Shown: one piece after another, positions 37,401 to 51,510 of the stretch | Layout: every line of letters starts with the position of its first letter | Position numbering within the stretch: position 1 is the stretch's first letter | Source: Parus major | Taxonomy: Eukaryota; Chordata; Aves; Passeriformes; Paridae | DNA: 64,000 nucleotides | Assembly (NCBI RefSeq): GCF_001522545.3 | Contig: NC_031773.1 | Location: forward strand, 24,649,035 to 24,713,034 | Reading direction: 5' to 3' | Translations under genes and position numbers: made by a program | The notes under the pieces: model-generated | What the model saw: the letters and a program-made list of their open reading frames with translations, nothing else | What the model was told of the DNA's origin: nothing | The model's database searches: none

Positions 37401-40400
37401 GCTGGTCAGTGCTAATAACATATATGACAAAAACATTTGACTGTAGTTTTTGTTGCACCGTTTGTTTAATTAGATCCAAAGCCTGCTAATTCTGTAATGT
37501 TTTTCCCTCTAATGTTTACTAAGCTGTTCAATACAGAGGCTAACCCATATAGAGCTGTCTTATTTCCTACACATTTTTAATTCTATCTGTTGTTTCCACT
37601 GTTACTTAGACAGTGTTTAAGGACACCTGGAAACTATTTGTCTTGATTCAACATTTGGTTTTGATGTGTTCAAAGGAATGAGGCTTCAGTAAAGAAGTCA
37701 TTAAAGAAGTTGTCCCATTAAAATGTTCTAAAATGACCTGCTGCTGTTATACTTTGAAAGGAAATAGCTACTCTGTTGTCTGATTTAGGTATTTTAGGAC
37801 ATCATTTTAAAAGATACAAAGAACAAATTATATTTTTTTTCATTGTGTTATTTTCACAGTGTTAATGCAATCCTTATATGTATATTTGAGCTTGATTTGG
37901 TGTAACTCTCTGCATATTTTTGATAAAAATGTGGGTTTCTGTGAAAAGTTTAACTCAGTGCAAACTGTTCAGACAAAAACTAAATCAAATGGAGAACAGA
38001 CATAAACCTCTTCCCCTCTGCACTGAAGAAGATGAAGCTTGTAGATAGAACATTGTTTTCAACAAGATTGTGGTCTACCTCTGTTCCCAGTTGTGCTTGT
38101 TAGTCTCCCTCCTTATAAGTGTTGGTATTTCTTTCTTGTATAAAGTAAGAATCTTTTCCCTCTTTCATATTATTTCTTATACAATATTTTTCTGTTTCCT
38201 ATTTTAACTGCCCTCACAAAGTACATGCTCTTTCTCTAACTAGATAATGGCACGAGACTGAAGACTTTGTTGATCAGTGGTAGCACTTAGACTAAACGAA
38301 TAAATACACCTTTTCTGACCTTTCCTTCCCATCTCCAGTGTTTATTTACACCCAGGACAGAAGTAAAGGGTTTGAACTGAGTGAATGGCAAGATGGATAG
38401 AGAGGTACAAAATAATATCGATTGATTAATGGATAATTGATTAAAACAAAAATATGTCTTTGAATATGTCTTTGTTTTCAGTACATTCTGTCACCTACCC
38501 TTTCTTCCTAAGCAGTCCTTGCACAGCATAATGCAATGCAGTGCTGTGTTTGTTAGTTGGGCATAGTATCTAGCCTAATAGCTGCTGAAGCTTATGGAAA
38601 GGCTCTCCCTAATTGAATTAGTGCTGGACTGGGCCAAGAAAAAGCACTGTTTGGTTTCAGCAAGCATTAAGATAAGAAAAATTGCAACAACATTAATCAA
38701 TAAATCAAAACTCTCTTTAAAGAGTTTTTAATCTATTTTCATGCAGTCTAGAGGCAAAACTAATTTCTACGAGTTTTCTTTTTCTGGTTTTCTCCTTCCA
38801 TTTTCCTTGAAATGAATCCATTCTCAAAGCTTGCCCTGGTCAAAGACCAAGCTGCCAGTTGGCAGCTCTCCTCTTGCCTGCACCTCTAGCCTCCATGTCC
38901 CACTATGGTTAACTGGGGAAGTTACCTTGCCATTTACATTTGTCTGTGTAGCTTCTTGTAAGTAATATACCAAATGCAAAAGAGGAAACAGTTTTTCACA
39001 GGAACAGGTGTAACCAATAAGCTAACAGTGTCATGAATAAATTCTCCTTGTTTTCATAATTACTAAAGTAATATTTTCTTAGATTATGTTGACAGAAGAA
39101 ATTGACTTCCCATTAGAGTAAGAAGTTTCATTTTCCAAACTGTGACTAATTCACACAGTACAAAGTCGAAATGTGCGTGTAGCAAATCAGCTCAAGCTCT
39201 GTGCAGAGACATAAGCAGGAGCAGGTAAACTTGGTGCTTCTGGGATCCCTCTGAGAAAGACTGGATTCTTCTGTGAAGAGGTTCTGGAGGTCTCCTTTCT
39301 TAGACAGTCATGAATATGACTGGATAGCACTGCTGTCTGTATTTAAGAAAGTAGTCTTGAATGTTTTTACAGTTGACCCTTGTTAAAAAACAGCATTGTA
39401 AAGGGCTTGCTCAAAGTCAGTAACATCCCTGGAGTGTAGGAGTTATGTAGTTTATGGCAAAAAGCTATTTTTAAAATCTCTTCTGATATTCCATTGTTTT
39501 AAAGTATGATTAGGGAATTAGGAATGTTCTTGCAATAGCAGCTATGATGGCTATTGAAGGGTTTTGATAGAGCACTGGTAAGACCTGGAGATGTTCTCAT
39601 GGTGCAGGGGGGAATTCTTCATCAGAAAAGTGGATTTGTGGTAAGATGCAGTTTATCTTGTGGTCTGGAAATAGACATACCCAGAGGAGCTTTAAAGTTA
39701 CCTGTGAAACTATAACAACAAGGGGAAGGATTCAAAGTGTCCTGAATGAAGAATTTGGTTTCTAACCTGCACTGAAATCTGTGATGATGCTACTCATACT
39801 TTGTCTCTGGCCTGGTTAATTTCAAGATAGTCTTGCTATATATCTTAACTTGTACTGTACTATTAGATTACAATGCAGGCTTACCCTTTGATATAGGCAA
39901 GGGAAATAAACATTAAATGATGTGATGGAAAAAGGTGATATTTTTGAGTTCAAGAACTTTGTTCTATAAAGACTGAATCTTTCCATGCATGGAGCGCCAT
40001 AAAAGCAAAATCCAAATGCTATCTGAATAAGCTGGTTAGGAAGCCACTCTTTCATTTCATATAATGGGAAGATATTCTGCATAAAGCTTGGACACTCCTT
40101 AAGAAGCTTTGTGTCTTTCTTCCTCCTGTTTGTAGCTGTATGAAACAGGTTTGTGTTTCAGAGTTGGCTGCTAAAGTTAATTCTTCCAGTTGCTTTTCTC
40201 TCCATTTGGCTGGATGATGCTAAATGCAATTTAGCAGGAGATGATTTCATAATCTAATTAATGGTGAGCTCAGCCATATTTACAATGGTACATTACAAGT
40301 ACATGCCCAGTGTACTCACCTCACTGTTTTATTGAATTCCTGGTTCATTGAAGCGGTGATGGCCAATCCTTCGCTAGAAGAAGCTGGCTTAGTCCTAGTA

Positions 40401-40683
40401 TCTGGCTCACTTAGTGTGGTATAAAGTCAGGGCAGAATGTGGCATTGCATTTTATATCTGGAAATATTGCAAAAATGGCTTTGAAAATATATATAGGAAT
40501 ATTTTATCGATATAGAAACTATTTACATGATGAAGTATACATCCTAATCAGAGATTAATAGCTCCTCATTAGTGCAATATGATGTATTATTTGTGCAAAA
40601 TAAACTGATCATCTTAAAATAGCTTTGTGCAATTTAACTATGCAAAGAAGATAGTTTTTAAATGCTGTTCTTGTTCTTAGCCA
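34439..40683. other. Intergenic stretch between FOXQ2 and PPP1R3A
   Basis: A+T-rich, CpG-poor DNA with no recognised gene. It separates two divergently transcribed genes, so regulatory elements of either may lie here, but none can be pinned down by eye. A small tandem duplication of ATATGTCTTTG lies at about 38452-38476. Confidence 0.5.
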
Positions 40684-40694
40684 CATAAAAATAG
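40684..40694 (+). promoter_or_regulatory. MEF2-like A/T-rich site upstream of PPP1R3A
   Basis: CATAAAAATAG is one base off the MEF2 consensus YTAWWWWTAR, about 220 bp before the ATG. An E-box CAGCTG follows at 40862-40867. The combination suits a skeletal-muscle promoter, which is where PPP1R3A is expressed. Both motifs are short and common in such sequence. Confidence 0.3.
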
Positions 40695-40911
40695 GGAATA
40701 CAATATTTGAAATGTATCACCGAAATTGTAACATCTAATACTATCAGATGGAGAGAGGCCAACATAGCTCACACACCATGGCGTCTATTAATAGACCTGA
40801 TCCCTTTTGCGATGTCAACTGTAACATTAATCCTTGTTTTAAATCATAGTATCTCAAATAGCAGCTGCTACTAGTTGTACAGTTCTCTTTCAGTTTATAT
40901 CAGCAAGCCCA

Positions 40912-41705
40912 ATGGAGTCCTTTGAAGGACCTAGTCAGGTTAACAGAGCAAAGTTATTACAAGTCCCCACTGGAAATGATTTCACTTCAGAGGACGAAGA
41001 TGTTAATATTGACATTAAACTTCGTTTCTCCCCACGTCCCCGAAGACGGAATTCTTCAGCTTCAGAGGAAGAGGAGGCAGATACTCCCACCAACATCTCA
41101 AGAAAAGTTTCATTTGCTGATGCATTTGGGTTTGATCTTGTGTCTGTTAAAGAGTTCAATATCTGGGAATTTCCAAATACAGGACAAGAAAATGATATAG
41201 AAGACGAAGTTTTTCCTCAGGATGAATACTTTTTGTCCCAGCAGTTTACATTGCCTGCTTCTCAAGAAGAGCTTTTACAAAAGGTGCGAGAGCAGAAAGT
41301 AATGTTGGAGTCAGTCCTCTTCCTGCCTGGGATTACCTGTATGAACGGCATTATACGAGTCCTCAATGTATCCTTTGAAAAGCAGGTGTATGTTCGAATG
41401 ACATTGAATAACTGGCTCAGTTATTATGACATCCTCGCAGAGTTCATGCCTAATTCTTGTGGTGGTGAAACAGACCAGTTTTGCTTTAAGATTTCCTTGG
41501 TGCCTCCTTTCCAGGAAGATGGAACTAAGGTGGAATTCTGTATACGCTATGAGACATCAGTTGGTACCTTCTGGGCAAACAATGATGACAAAAATTACAC
41601 ACTGATTTGTCACAAGAAAGAAACTGTGCCCAAGGTGGATAATAAACCCCAGAAAGAGGTTACAGATAGGTGTCTTAAAGGCTGCTTAAAGACAACACAA
41701 AGCAG
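40912..41705 (+). CDS. PPP1R3A: PPP1R3A exon 1: muscle glycogen-targeting PP1 regulatory subunit (GM)
   Basis: Encodes residues 1-264 plus two bases of codon 265. PPP1R3A tethers protein phosphatase 1 to glycogen and the sarcoplasmic reticulum in striated muscle, activating glycogen synthase and restraining phosphorylase kinase. Visible here are the phospho-cluster RRNSSASEEEE with Ser48, the PP1-docking RVxF motif KVSF (65-68) within KVSFADAFG with Ser67, and a CBM21 glycogen-binding domain at about 125-232 with FEKQVYVRMTLNNW and FWANNDDKNYTL. Ser48 and Ser67 fall at the same numbers as the classical site 1 and site 2 of mammalian GM, where PKA phosphorylation of site 2 releases PP1. The start has a weak -3 but G at +4. 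The exon ends AGCAG|GTGAGG. The ORF runs on to a stop 1 codon later, in the intron. Confidence 0.96.
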
Positions 41706-43635
41706 GTGAGGTTACACCTTAATTTTTTGTAATTTAGAATATAGATGGCTAATTCTGGCTTTCTATGTGTGCTTACTCAAGTCAAGACATGTTATTTTCT
41801 TCTGTTTTAATTTTTTTTCTAAATGAAAAATTAGACCAAGAACTATTGTTTGTATATATCAGCCAGTGGTTTTCTGCAGACATATTAGTTGGGATCATAA
41901 TTTTATGTATACCATACATTTGAAAAGGAGTGTGAGGGTCTATAAACTCTCTAGACACTGTGTACCAATTCTGATCTTTGTAGGATACAAACTGAGCTGG
42001 CATCAATGGGATCTTTGTTCCAGACTAAGGTAGCTGTATAGTTAAAATAATTTGCATCCTTTGTAAGTCAACAAAAATTTAAAAGCAAAACAAAAGCTGG
42101 ATTTTCACACAATTTATTTTATGGTTCTTTCTCTACATGCAATTATTAAATCAGAAACAGCACTGGTGGTTCATGAAGCAGAAGCGGATAACTTAGGGAA
42201 GAATCCAGCAATTAAAATAGCTGGTACAAACTTTTCTGCAAGTGGTTGGGCTATTCTGCAAGTTGTATATTGGGGCTCTAATTCCTTTTCCCTGCCACTG
42301 GTTCATGCTTCTGTTTCACAAATGGTGGAAAGTAGTATATTTAATAACGCAGAATAAGTAATATATTAAAGAGAAAATATATAGAATTTATCTTCTATAT
42401 ACTGTTCTGGCAGTTGTTAACTTATACTTTAATCATATATAGAGACACTTAGGAATAGTATTTTCTGGTTTCTTGCTTTTTAACTATGTTCTTTCTGCTA
42501 GCAAAACAATGTTGCATGCAAAAATCTAATTCTTAATTATTTCCCTCCCCAAATTCACTTCAAATCAGTTGGAATTCTTTAATTCTGCAGAATTAAATCT
42601 GTATTTTGCCTGTAATATCCTTTGCCACTTGGATGCCAGAACTAAGTTGATGTCAGGTTTTTTAATTTATGTTGGTGTTTTAGTTCCTGTACTATTTCCA
42701 AATGAGACAGGGCTGTTTGATTTTGCTGGTGCTCTTCCACTGGACTGAAATGGTAGGGAAGGGGGAACAGAACTGCAGCAGTGGTGGGAGCTTAAGGAAG
42801 AGGGAGACAACCAGGGCTTCTGCTCCAAGCCTTCATTCCCAAAACCAGATTTGCTGTGCTGGGAACTTCTGCCAGCCCTAGGCACACATTAGCCCTGTGA
42901 GGAGAGGTTTGCAATATGGCTCAGTGCTTGTATCAACATCACAGGCTAGGAGCCACCCCAAGGCCAGCCCAAGGCCTGGTCCGTAGCCAGTCCACAAAGC
43001 TCTCCTGACAAGTGTCCCTTGGGCCAGCTCTGGAACCCTCATGGTGATACTTCCGTGAAGGAACATCAGAGCAGAGGGAACAATGCTTTTACATGTCCTG
43101 TGGTCAATTCCTGACATTTGTGTCTGTCTTTATACAAAATTTCTGTGTTTCAAGGAGTGTCACATGACCCATTCTGGCTAAGTAAGATAGCCTGAGATTG
43201 CCTGCAGAAGGGCTATGATATCAAACACCATAGGCATGTGCAGGCAGTATGACTCCAGCCTGAGCTCAGGTAGCCCACAAGGAAAAGATGATGGACATGG
43301 GGAACTGAATCTCAATTTAGTGAGCCCTGGGCTTCCACATGGTTTCAGAAATAACCTGAAAAATTAGGCTTCTAAGGTGAAATGACTTCTGAATGCTTAA
43401 TTCCCTAAAGTTTCCATGATATGCATAGTGCTACCAAGAGTTGTAGAAGCATTCCTTCTGGTGGATACTCTTTAACATAGATATACTAAATGATTTATGT
43501 GTAAGCCAGACAGAGAGACATTTTAAAAAAAAGAGAAAGGAGCTAACATGTCTTCTTCTCAATATAAAATTACTTTGTCTCTAATCAGACTATAAAGTTG
43601 TCTCCCCCTGTGTCAGACTGAAGATTAATGCATAT

Positions 43636-43694
43636 GTGTGTATGTGTGTATACATTTATGTGTATAGTTGTCCATATAAACACATACACACACG
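43636..43694. repeat. TG/CA inverted simple repeat
   Basis: A GTGTGTATGTG arm (43636-43646) and its exact complement CACATACACAC (43681-43691) flank an AT-rich loop of about 34 nt. A microsatellite that inverts itself can form a stem-loop in RNA or a cruciform in DNA. Confidence 0.75.
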
Positions 43695-46600
43695 TAAATT
43701 TAAAAATATTTAAACCAAGGTGATCAGATTCTTGTCTACATTAGGATCTACTACACAATTCCGTCAAACAGCTAATAAGCATGCACTTTCAATACTCTCT
43801 TTAGTGGCAGAAAAATGTACAGAGACCTTACAATAAGTGCAAAAATGAGCTGAAATTTCTGAAATTCCAAATATCTTCAGAATATTGTTTCAGTGGTCAC
43901 CAAGGCTTCTGAAAGACAGCTCTGGCAGTATGTAATCCAGGACTAATTTTATGCTACAGGGACTTTGACTTCACAAGAGTCACAGATTTGCCAGTGTAAA
44001 TGAGGTCAGCATCAGGGCCTTTTGTTTCAAAATAGCTAAGATACCAGCTTCCATTGCTCACTTGTTTTTCAAAGTGTCTTTGTACCCATTGCCCCTTTGA
44101 GTGAGGAGGAACACCCTGCAGACATCTGCAAAAGTACCTCATTATTCTCCTTCAGACCCTCATTAAAACTCCTTTGCTTTGCTATCTCAAAAAAAGCACA
44201 GGAGAAACAAACCCCCCAAAACTGGCAAAGTGAGGCTGCTGAGTGCTGCTACTCCTTCATCTCATATCGAGCAGTGCTGCCCATTTACCAGCTCTCCTCC
44301 ACCAGCCCATCTCTCCCCTTTTACTGTTAGTTGGGATAACAAACTCTGCAGCACCCAGCTATGCTGGGCGGTGATAGAACAGGTAGCAAAGCTGGGGGGA
44401 GGCGGTCCTTGACCATAACTAACTTATTCTTGGAGCTGCAGCATTGCAAATAGATAGAAGTAAAAGCCATTTTATCTATGATTCTCACAACAAGTGACAG
44501 GTGGGGCCTATTGCTGTCCATACCCATGAGTTAGATATCTTAAGATTTTCCTTGTCGCAATCTGAATAAAAGGATAATTTTAAAGGATGCTCATTTACGC
44601 TTCTGTTTCAAATTTAGAAACTTGTAATAAGATTTTTAATTTTTTTTTTAAACTCTTGGCTCTGAGATATTTATACTTTCTCTAAAAATGTACAGTTTAC
44701 CTCTGCAGTTAAAAAATAAGACATGAAAGGATCATGTTTTATAAGGAGAGAGTCTGATCCACTCTAGGGCATACTTGTGTGGCTCATTAAATGTCATTAG
44801 CAAGGATTAGTCGTGTTAGTTAGGTGAAAGGAATAATATTCACTTTCAGTGGAAGTTACTGGGGAAACACAATAATATGACTATTTCAAGTTACGCTTAT
44901 GAACATGGTCCAGGCCTAAGATGAGTGAATGAGGGCAACAGACTGATTTCTGACACCATTATTAAGAAATTAACTTTAAAAATGAACTTAACCCTCAAAA
45001 GTTGCTCCTGAAAAAAAATTCATAGTGAAAAGGAAAAATGCATCAAATAATTAATGCTGAAAACTCTCTGTATTTGGATATTCAGAACCACATTACTTAA
45101 AACTCTGCCTCTACATTTCATATTTCATTTGCTTTTGCTTCCATGTCTTCTCTTAAAGTTTCATAAAGTATTTGGTTCTAGCTGTATTTTAACAACCTAA
45201 AATTATTTCTTCTTAAACTTTTACATTTTTTGTGGTTTTTAAAAGTAAAAGTATGCACAGGGGAAAAATACAGTTTGGGAAAATAATGTTTAAATTAATT
45301 AATTTATGCTTGCGTCTGTATGAAGAAAGTGTTTGCTTAGCTTGTCATAGTCATAAATATACTTCAGGAGAAAAATTGACTCCTAAAATTTTAAGACTGA
45401 CTGGAAATGAAAAAGCTTCTACCAATAAACAGACATAATTTCCATCCTATTTATATAAATATATACACACAAGAATGTTTATTTATATATACATAAAAGT
45501 CAGAAAAATGTAAATTAATTGCATCAGCTCCATTCTTTTCTCTTTTTTTGACTGTCATGCTTTTGGGATTTATCCATAAATAACGATTCTGAGCATGAAT
45601 TCATCCCAGTCCTCAAATTTAGACCACATGATTTTATTGTGGACACCATGCTCCTGCATTGGCCTGATCAGACAGGAACTGGTTGGGTGTTGCATGAGGC
45701 AGACTCCTGCAGGTTGTGCTGAAAGGTGCAGAGATGGAGTTATGGAAGCCATGTCCTCTGTCAGTGGGGATGCTACATCCCATTTCTGTGCTCAGCCTTG
45801 GTTTGCCATCTGTCAAGAGCAAAAGTGACAGCACCAGGAAAATGGCTGATAAGCATGAGAATTGTTTTACAGGAGGGTATCTTGTGTTTGGACTTCTGTC
45901 CTCCGACAAGGAAGGGGAAGGTTAGTATTTTGTCACAACAGTTGGAGTTAATCCTCCCTTAGTTCTCTGAGCCCGCAAATACACAACTCTGAACTTATCC
46001 ACAAGTGAATCACTGATCCATCTGATATTGATCCTATGCTTTTTTTCTGTAACTGCTGAACTGTACATTTTTTTGAGTAGTAGTGCATCAATTCCCTTCC
46101 CTCCATGATGCCACTTGAAAACACAACACAGGATAGGACAATGGCTCTTACAAGAGCTGCTCTTTGTACAACATGCAATGAGACAGAAGATGTTGTCTGT
46201 GGGCTGCCAGTGCCAAATTTGACAGCATATATCCTGAATGATCTCCAAGCAATTGTCACTGAGAATATTTCTTCTGTGCTTGAGTACCTTTCTTTCTTCA
46301 GCTGCTGATCATCTTCTTTCTTCTGATGGGAGGCAAAGGAAGTAAAAGTTGCTGAAGATGCAGCTTGGCAGGACTGCACTGTGCTCAGTCAGTCTCCCTA
46401 GGCAGATGGCAGAGCAGTGCCTAGGCTGTGCTGAGAAATGTAGTTTTGATTCAGCTCCTCTTGGCCTTTCCCACAAGCTCATCATGTGATTTAAAAAAAA
46501 AATCAAAGGCTTCTGACAAAGATGTTTGGAAACAGTCTCTCATGCACTTTGCTATGAGGAACAACTGTATCATTCCTTTCTGTTCCATTTAAAATGGCAT

Positions 46601-49600
46601 TTAAATTATATTCCCTTTTAATCCTTGTTCTTTTGATTGTGTGTCATCACAATCAGGAAGGGAAAAGAAGAGCAGGAAAGGTGTTAAAACACACATCTTC
46701 TTTGTGTACTTCTATTTAATCTCAGGGTTGTTTCTGGCATTTTAAGTCATGAGCTACATCTTGATCAGCATACAGATATGGGATTTGACTAAAGTTTATT
46801 GCTATTAATAGGAAATGACTGCAGTCACTGTTTTTACCAGGAGAGCAGCTGCTAGAGAAGCTATCCATTCACAGGGAGCCAGCTAAGAGGAACACTCCTC
46901 TCTCTTTGTTTAAGGTGACTTAGTATTCCCAGACCTTCTCTTGCCCCCTGGTCATTGCCAGTCTTTCTCAATTGTAGAATTAGATAGGGCTGGCACCGAA
47001 ATAAGACTTTTCCCTGTACTTGAGGACCATGATTATCAGGGACACAGGTTAATTTTTAAGGTGCTCTGAAACATATTATTCAAACAAGTGGGAAAAAGGC
47101 AAGTTGTGGAACTGTGTTTGACTCAGCATTAGGAATGCTTCTTAGCAGCAACTCCAGGGTTATTTTTTGAGGAAATTGCTGCAGCCTTACTCTCCAAAGT
47201 AATTTAGAATAAGCTAAGATAAACCACTTGAAAAATATTCTCCAGAGAACAATCCTACTTGGCCAGAAACTATGCTCAATTTTTTTTTTCTGTCTGTTTA
47301 ATCATAATATTTCAAAATCTGGGCATGCATACTATTTGAAATATGAAACTTATTAAAAGCCCTAAAGATAGATATTTAGGTTAATGGCTTAAGTCTATGA
47401 ATGCTATCAGAGAAGTGTTAAAGAAAGAGGTGGAAGATGTGGATGAGAATGGCATGCACAGACAAATAGACACATTCTTCCTATACTTGTGGTCTCCTAG
47501 TAGGAGAGCATCTCAAAGCTGAAAACCTGTCACATTTTTACTTTTGGTGGTTGTAAACTGTGCCACCCATCTGCCATCCATTTATTGGACTAGAAATATT
47601 AAAAGAAGATCCTTAAATTTAAGGGAATAACCCGTGAAAATAACATGTTGCTGTACTGGCAATCCTAGCATAGTACTTGCACTTGAATTTATTTCTTATC
47701 AGTGGTTTCTTATTCATTTCCATGATATGCTTTAGAAACTGCTCTCACCGATGCTGCAGAACAGAAATTTATGTTCTATTGTGTGGGAAATATTGGTTGC
47801 TACAAAGCTTTTTCAGTTGTTTGCATGAAATCATATAAAACCAATGCTCTGTAATCTGGGTGTCATTTCTCAGCCATGATAAGTACTTGTATTATACATG
47901 CATTGCCTGGCTTTACACTTGTAAGATTTTTTTTTTCCAGTTACTACAGTTTCACCAGTTTATTTAAATATGCCAATACTGTAACACTATTAGGACTGAC
48001 TTGTAGAACTTTTTAATTCAGCAACTGGCCTTATCCTGCAATAGGCACAATAAATAATTTAATAAATGTCAGGAGTCTCACTGAACTTTGTAGAATTCTT
48101 CATGTGTAAAACTATCTTTGAATGTTAATATTTACAGGACCAGATGCTCTTTCAGATTGCTGGTTAAGGACCTTTGGAAAAATAGAAGTACATTGCTAAA
48201 TGAACTCCTGTATGTTCAATGATTCTTTTGTTTAGGAAAATATCTATTTTTCAAATTGAACCAGGCTGTAAGTGACCATTTCAATAATCTCTCCTGTCCA
48301 CCATTCAGGTACTACAGTTCATAAATGTTCAGTTGGAAAAAAAAATTGTTCCATTACATTCACCTTGACTTTGCTGAATGTTAGTCTTGAAAAGATGTTT
48401 AAAGTTAGTGCAACATTAGCTGAGAGCACTGGAGTCATGTTTAATCATTGCAATGACTACCAGTGTCATTTGAGCTGTTTATTCTGATTATGAACTTTAA
48501 GCTGTGATCTAGTCCCAGCACTGTAACTCTGAAAATGAAGCAAATTGTAGCAATGAAATTAACACTACAGCGTAGGTCTAGAGATACAATTGCCCGTGGT
48601 ATTTTTAATATAAAATGTGGATTATCTCCTCATCTACAAAAGGTGGAAAAAATGGTCCAAACAAATACTTTGAAAGTTAAATGAAGTCTCTGCCTTAGGG
48701 CAAAGGAGAGGGTAAGACCTTTTAAACACCGTGGGAGAATGTTAGAAGTGGCTATTTGATCCCTAGACCTTCAGTGACACACACAAGTATTAGTTGACAT
48801 GCCAAAGCATAATAGGGGGCTTGGTTTTCTGCGTGTCTTTCACTCTCCTGATTCGTGAAATCAGCTGATACTCTAACACTAAACATGAAGATTTATTACT
48901 GCTGGTTACTAAATGTAGTCCTGAAGGGCACTGGGCTACACAATTGAATGTGAACTAGGCAAAGCTAGCAGGTTTTTCTTACCTTGAACTTAGGTGCACC
49001 AAGTGGACTGACATTTCCATTTTGTTTTGATGCACAGTTGTTGTCTCTGCAATAACATTTATAGATGCTGAGTGATAATTATAAGATATGCTAGGCTGAA
49101 ACACTTCATGTTATGGTAGAGGGCTGGGGAGTCTGTCAGTCTCTGCAGCTACTCTAGTAAATCTGAGCCAGTGTCTCCTAGGTTTTTTCCTATGTCTTGA
49201 TAGGAATATTGATACCCATCACACAGCTGACTTCTTGCTGTGAGGTAGTAAGTATGTGAAAAATGAAAAAAAAAAAGCAAAAAAAAAAGTTATAAAAGTC
49301 TCTTGTCATGATAATACCTGGGATTTTCATCCTATTGACATACTTATTGAATTTACAATTGCTTTCCAAGATTTAGATCATAGTTGCCCTCTCTCGGGAA
49401 CAGCTCTGTAAGGTTGTTTTTTTGTGGTCACCCTTTCTGTTCTCCTCCCCAGGAGTGATATCTGTGTCTTAGTCTCACCTGACTGCCATCTATCTCTCTA
49501 CATTCTATCTAAGGCACTTACCACGTACTTGTATACGTGCCTCAGCACACTGCAGGCAGCCTCTCGGAAAATACTCTCTTCTGACATGCCAAGAGACCTC

Positions 49601-51430
49601 TATTTTTCCCATGTGAGATTCAGAAAAAGACCAGAGGCAACATAGGTTAATGTTTTTCTCCTCTCAGATTTATCCAAAATAGGCACAACTTGAAAGTTTC
49701 TCTGCTTCAATATTTTAAAGCAGTGAGGAAAAGAAGCAAGAGAGGAGCAAAGGGACGCCACCCCCAGCTCCTTTCTACAGAACCATTTTGATATTTGATC
49801 ATGTCTCTTCCAGACAAAATAGTGACCTATGAAGCATATCCTCTGACATTAAGCCAAGCCTAGTGCTCAGAAAACTTGACTGCTCACTCTCCTTTTCCTC
49901 TTTTTCAACAGTTGGCCCTGGAGATAGATATACAAATAGAAAAGTCCTGTATTACTAATTCACAGTGGACTTCTCAATAGACTTTCTAACACTGACCTGG
50001 AGAATATTTTTGAAAGAGGTTTTCTGTTTATGACATAGCCCATTCTGTGAAAGGATGCAATGAATTTTCTGACCAATCCACATACAAAACATCTGTATTA
50101 TACTTTTGAACAGGTACTGCTTCCACATTGCTACATGGATATCACTATAAGGTACAACAATCATGACAGAACTATGAAAGGATCTGAAAAAAGTGGCAGT
50201 GCTCCTGCTTATAATTGCTATAGCTTAATTTGAGGTGTAACTGACATATTATGCAATGGGTTCTTATGGAATCTTCATATCTATAATCATGAGATTTGGG
50301 GATAGACAGTGCTATATTAAAGGTTTGAGCCTGGCACCAAACTGGTGTTGGGATCCTGGTTCAAACTGAATTGAACTAAAATCTTCAAATGGACAGATAT
50401 ACATCTATATTTTTAAAAAAATAAAAATGTATGAATGTTTTGCTATTAAAACTCAAGGTCTCTTTTAATGAGCTAGAAAATAAAGACTAATTTCCTGGGA
50501 CTTTGTTTGCTTTGAGGCAATGATTATTCTCATCCCAAGTCAGGCCAATGCATTTTGTTCTGTGCCACCCATGTCCCTGCTTCAATCATAAAATAAGACT
50601 GAAAAATGAAAATATTAGTAATTGGAAAAATATAATCCCCTGGATAACACCAATCCAATAATCTTAATAAAAATAGATTTATTACAAACATTGTCTGAAT
50701 CCTACTGGGAATTATCTTTGCAGAAAAAATGCTTAAATTCCCTTACAGCTGCTCTCTTGATCAATTGTCCCCCTTGATACTATTAATCATAATACCATAT
50801 ATTGCTTATTCTGAGCATCTTTTTCAACTTCACTTTCCAAACTTCTGTTCTAATTTCACCTTGTTACTGACAGTCCTTTATTGTCCTTTTTTAGGCTCAC
50901 TTTCTCTCCTTTTCTGGTAACAGCCCCTTTTCTTATGTGAGAAGACAAAAACTAAGGGATATTTCCTCAAGGTGGAGAAATACCACAGGTTAATATTGTC
51001 TTCCTCAAATTTCAGACATTTAAGTAGAGGTTCTTTGTGGCTCTATTTTCATTCAAGATGCTTGTGAAGTTTGCTTGACCAACTCTTCTGGAAGTGAAGA
51101 CTTCTATTCCCAGGGTAGTTTCCAAAATGCATCTGCAAATGCCCTCACCTCCTGCTCCAATAATGAGGGCACCACGCCGTCTCCTGCCCCTGTCCTCTGC
51201 TTCCTGACTATCAACAAGGAAGCTAATTAGTGTCAGTCCCATTTGTTGGGTGACACCTATTTACTAAGAACTAGGTTGAGCCGTCTCTAACAGTGCTGGT
51301 AGTTGAAGGTCATAGAAGAAAATCAATCTTGCCTAGATTCATAATCAGGGCTGCTATTTTTCATACAGCTTCATTTTAAAAGGATCAGTCGTAATGGCAA
51401 TATTTAAAAATATTATTTTTTAAAATTTAT

Positions 51431-51510
51431 TTATTATCTAATATATATATTATCTAGTGTATATATATATATATATTATCTATTATCTAGGTATTTATTA
51501 TCTAGTTATT
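51431..51510. repeat. TA-rich microsatellite with TATTATCTAG higher-order unit
   Basis: Runs of TA (longest at about 51459-51475) are interleaved with four or more copies of TTATCTA(G) spaced irregularly through the tract. It looks like an expanding compound repeat. Confidence 0.8.

Noticed and set aside
45595..46506. Cluster of overlapping ORFs on both strands
   Set aside because: Several frames are open at once, which fits local composition rather than coding. I tried to read a transposase or retrocopy in it and found no motif.
50340..50370. GGTTCAAAC resembling a tRNA B box
   Set aside because: No A box, acceptor stem or anticodon arm can be built around it.
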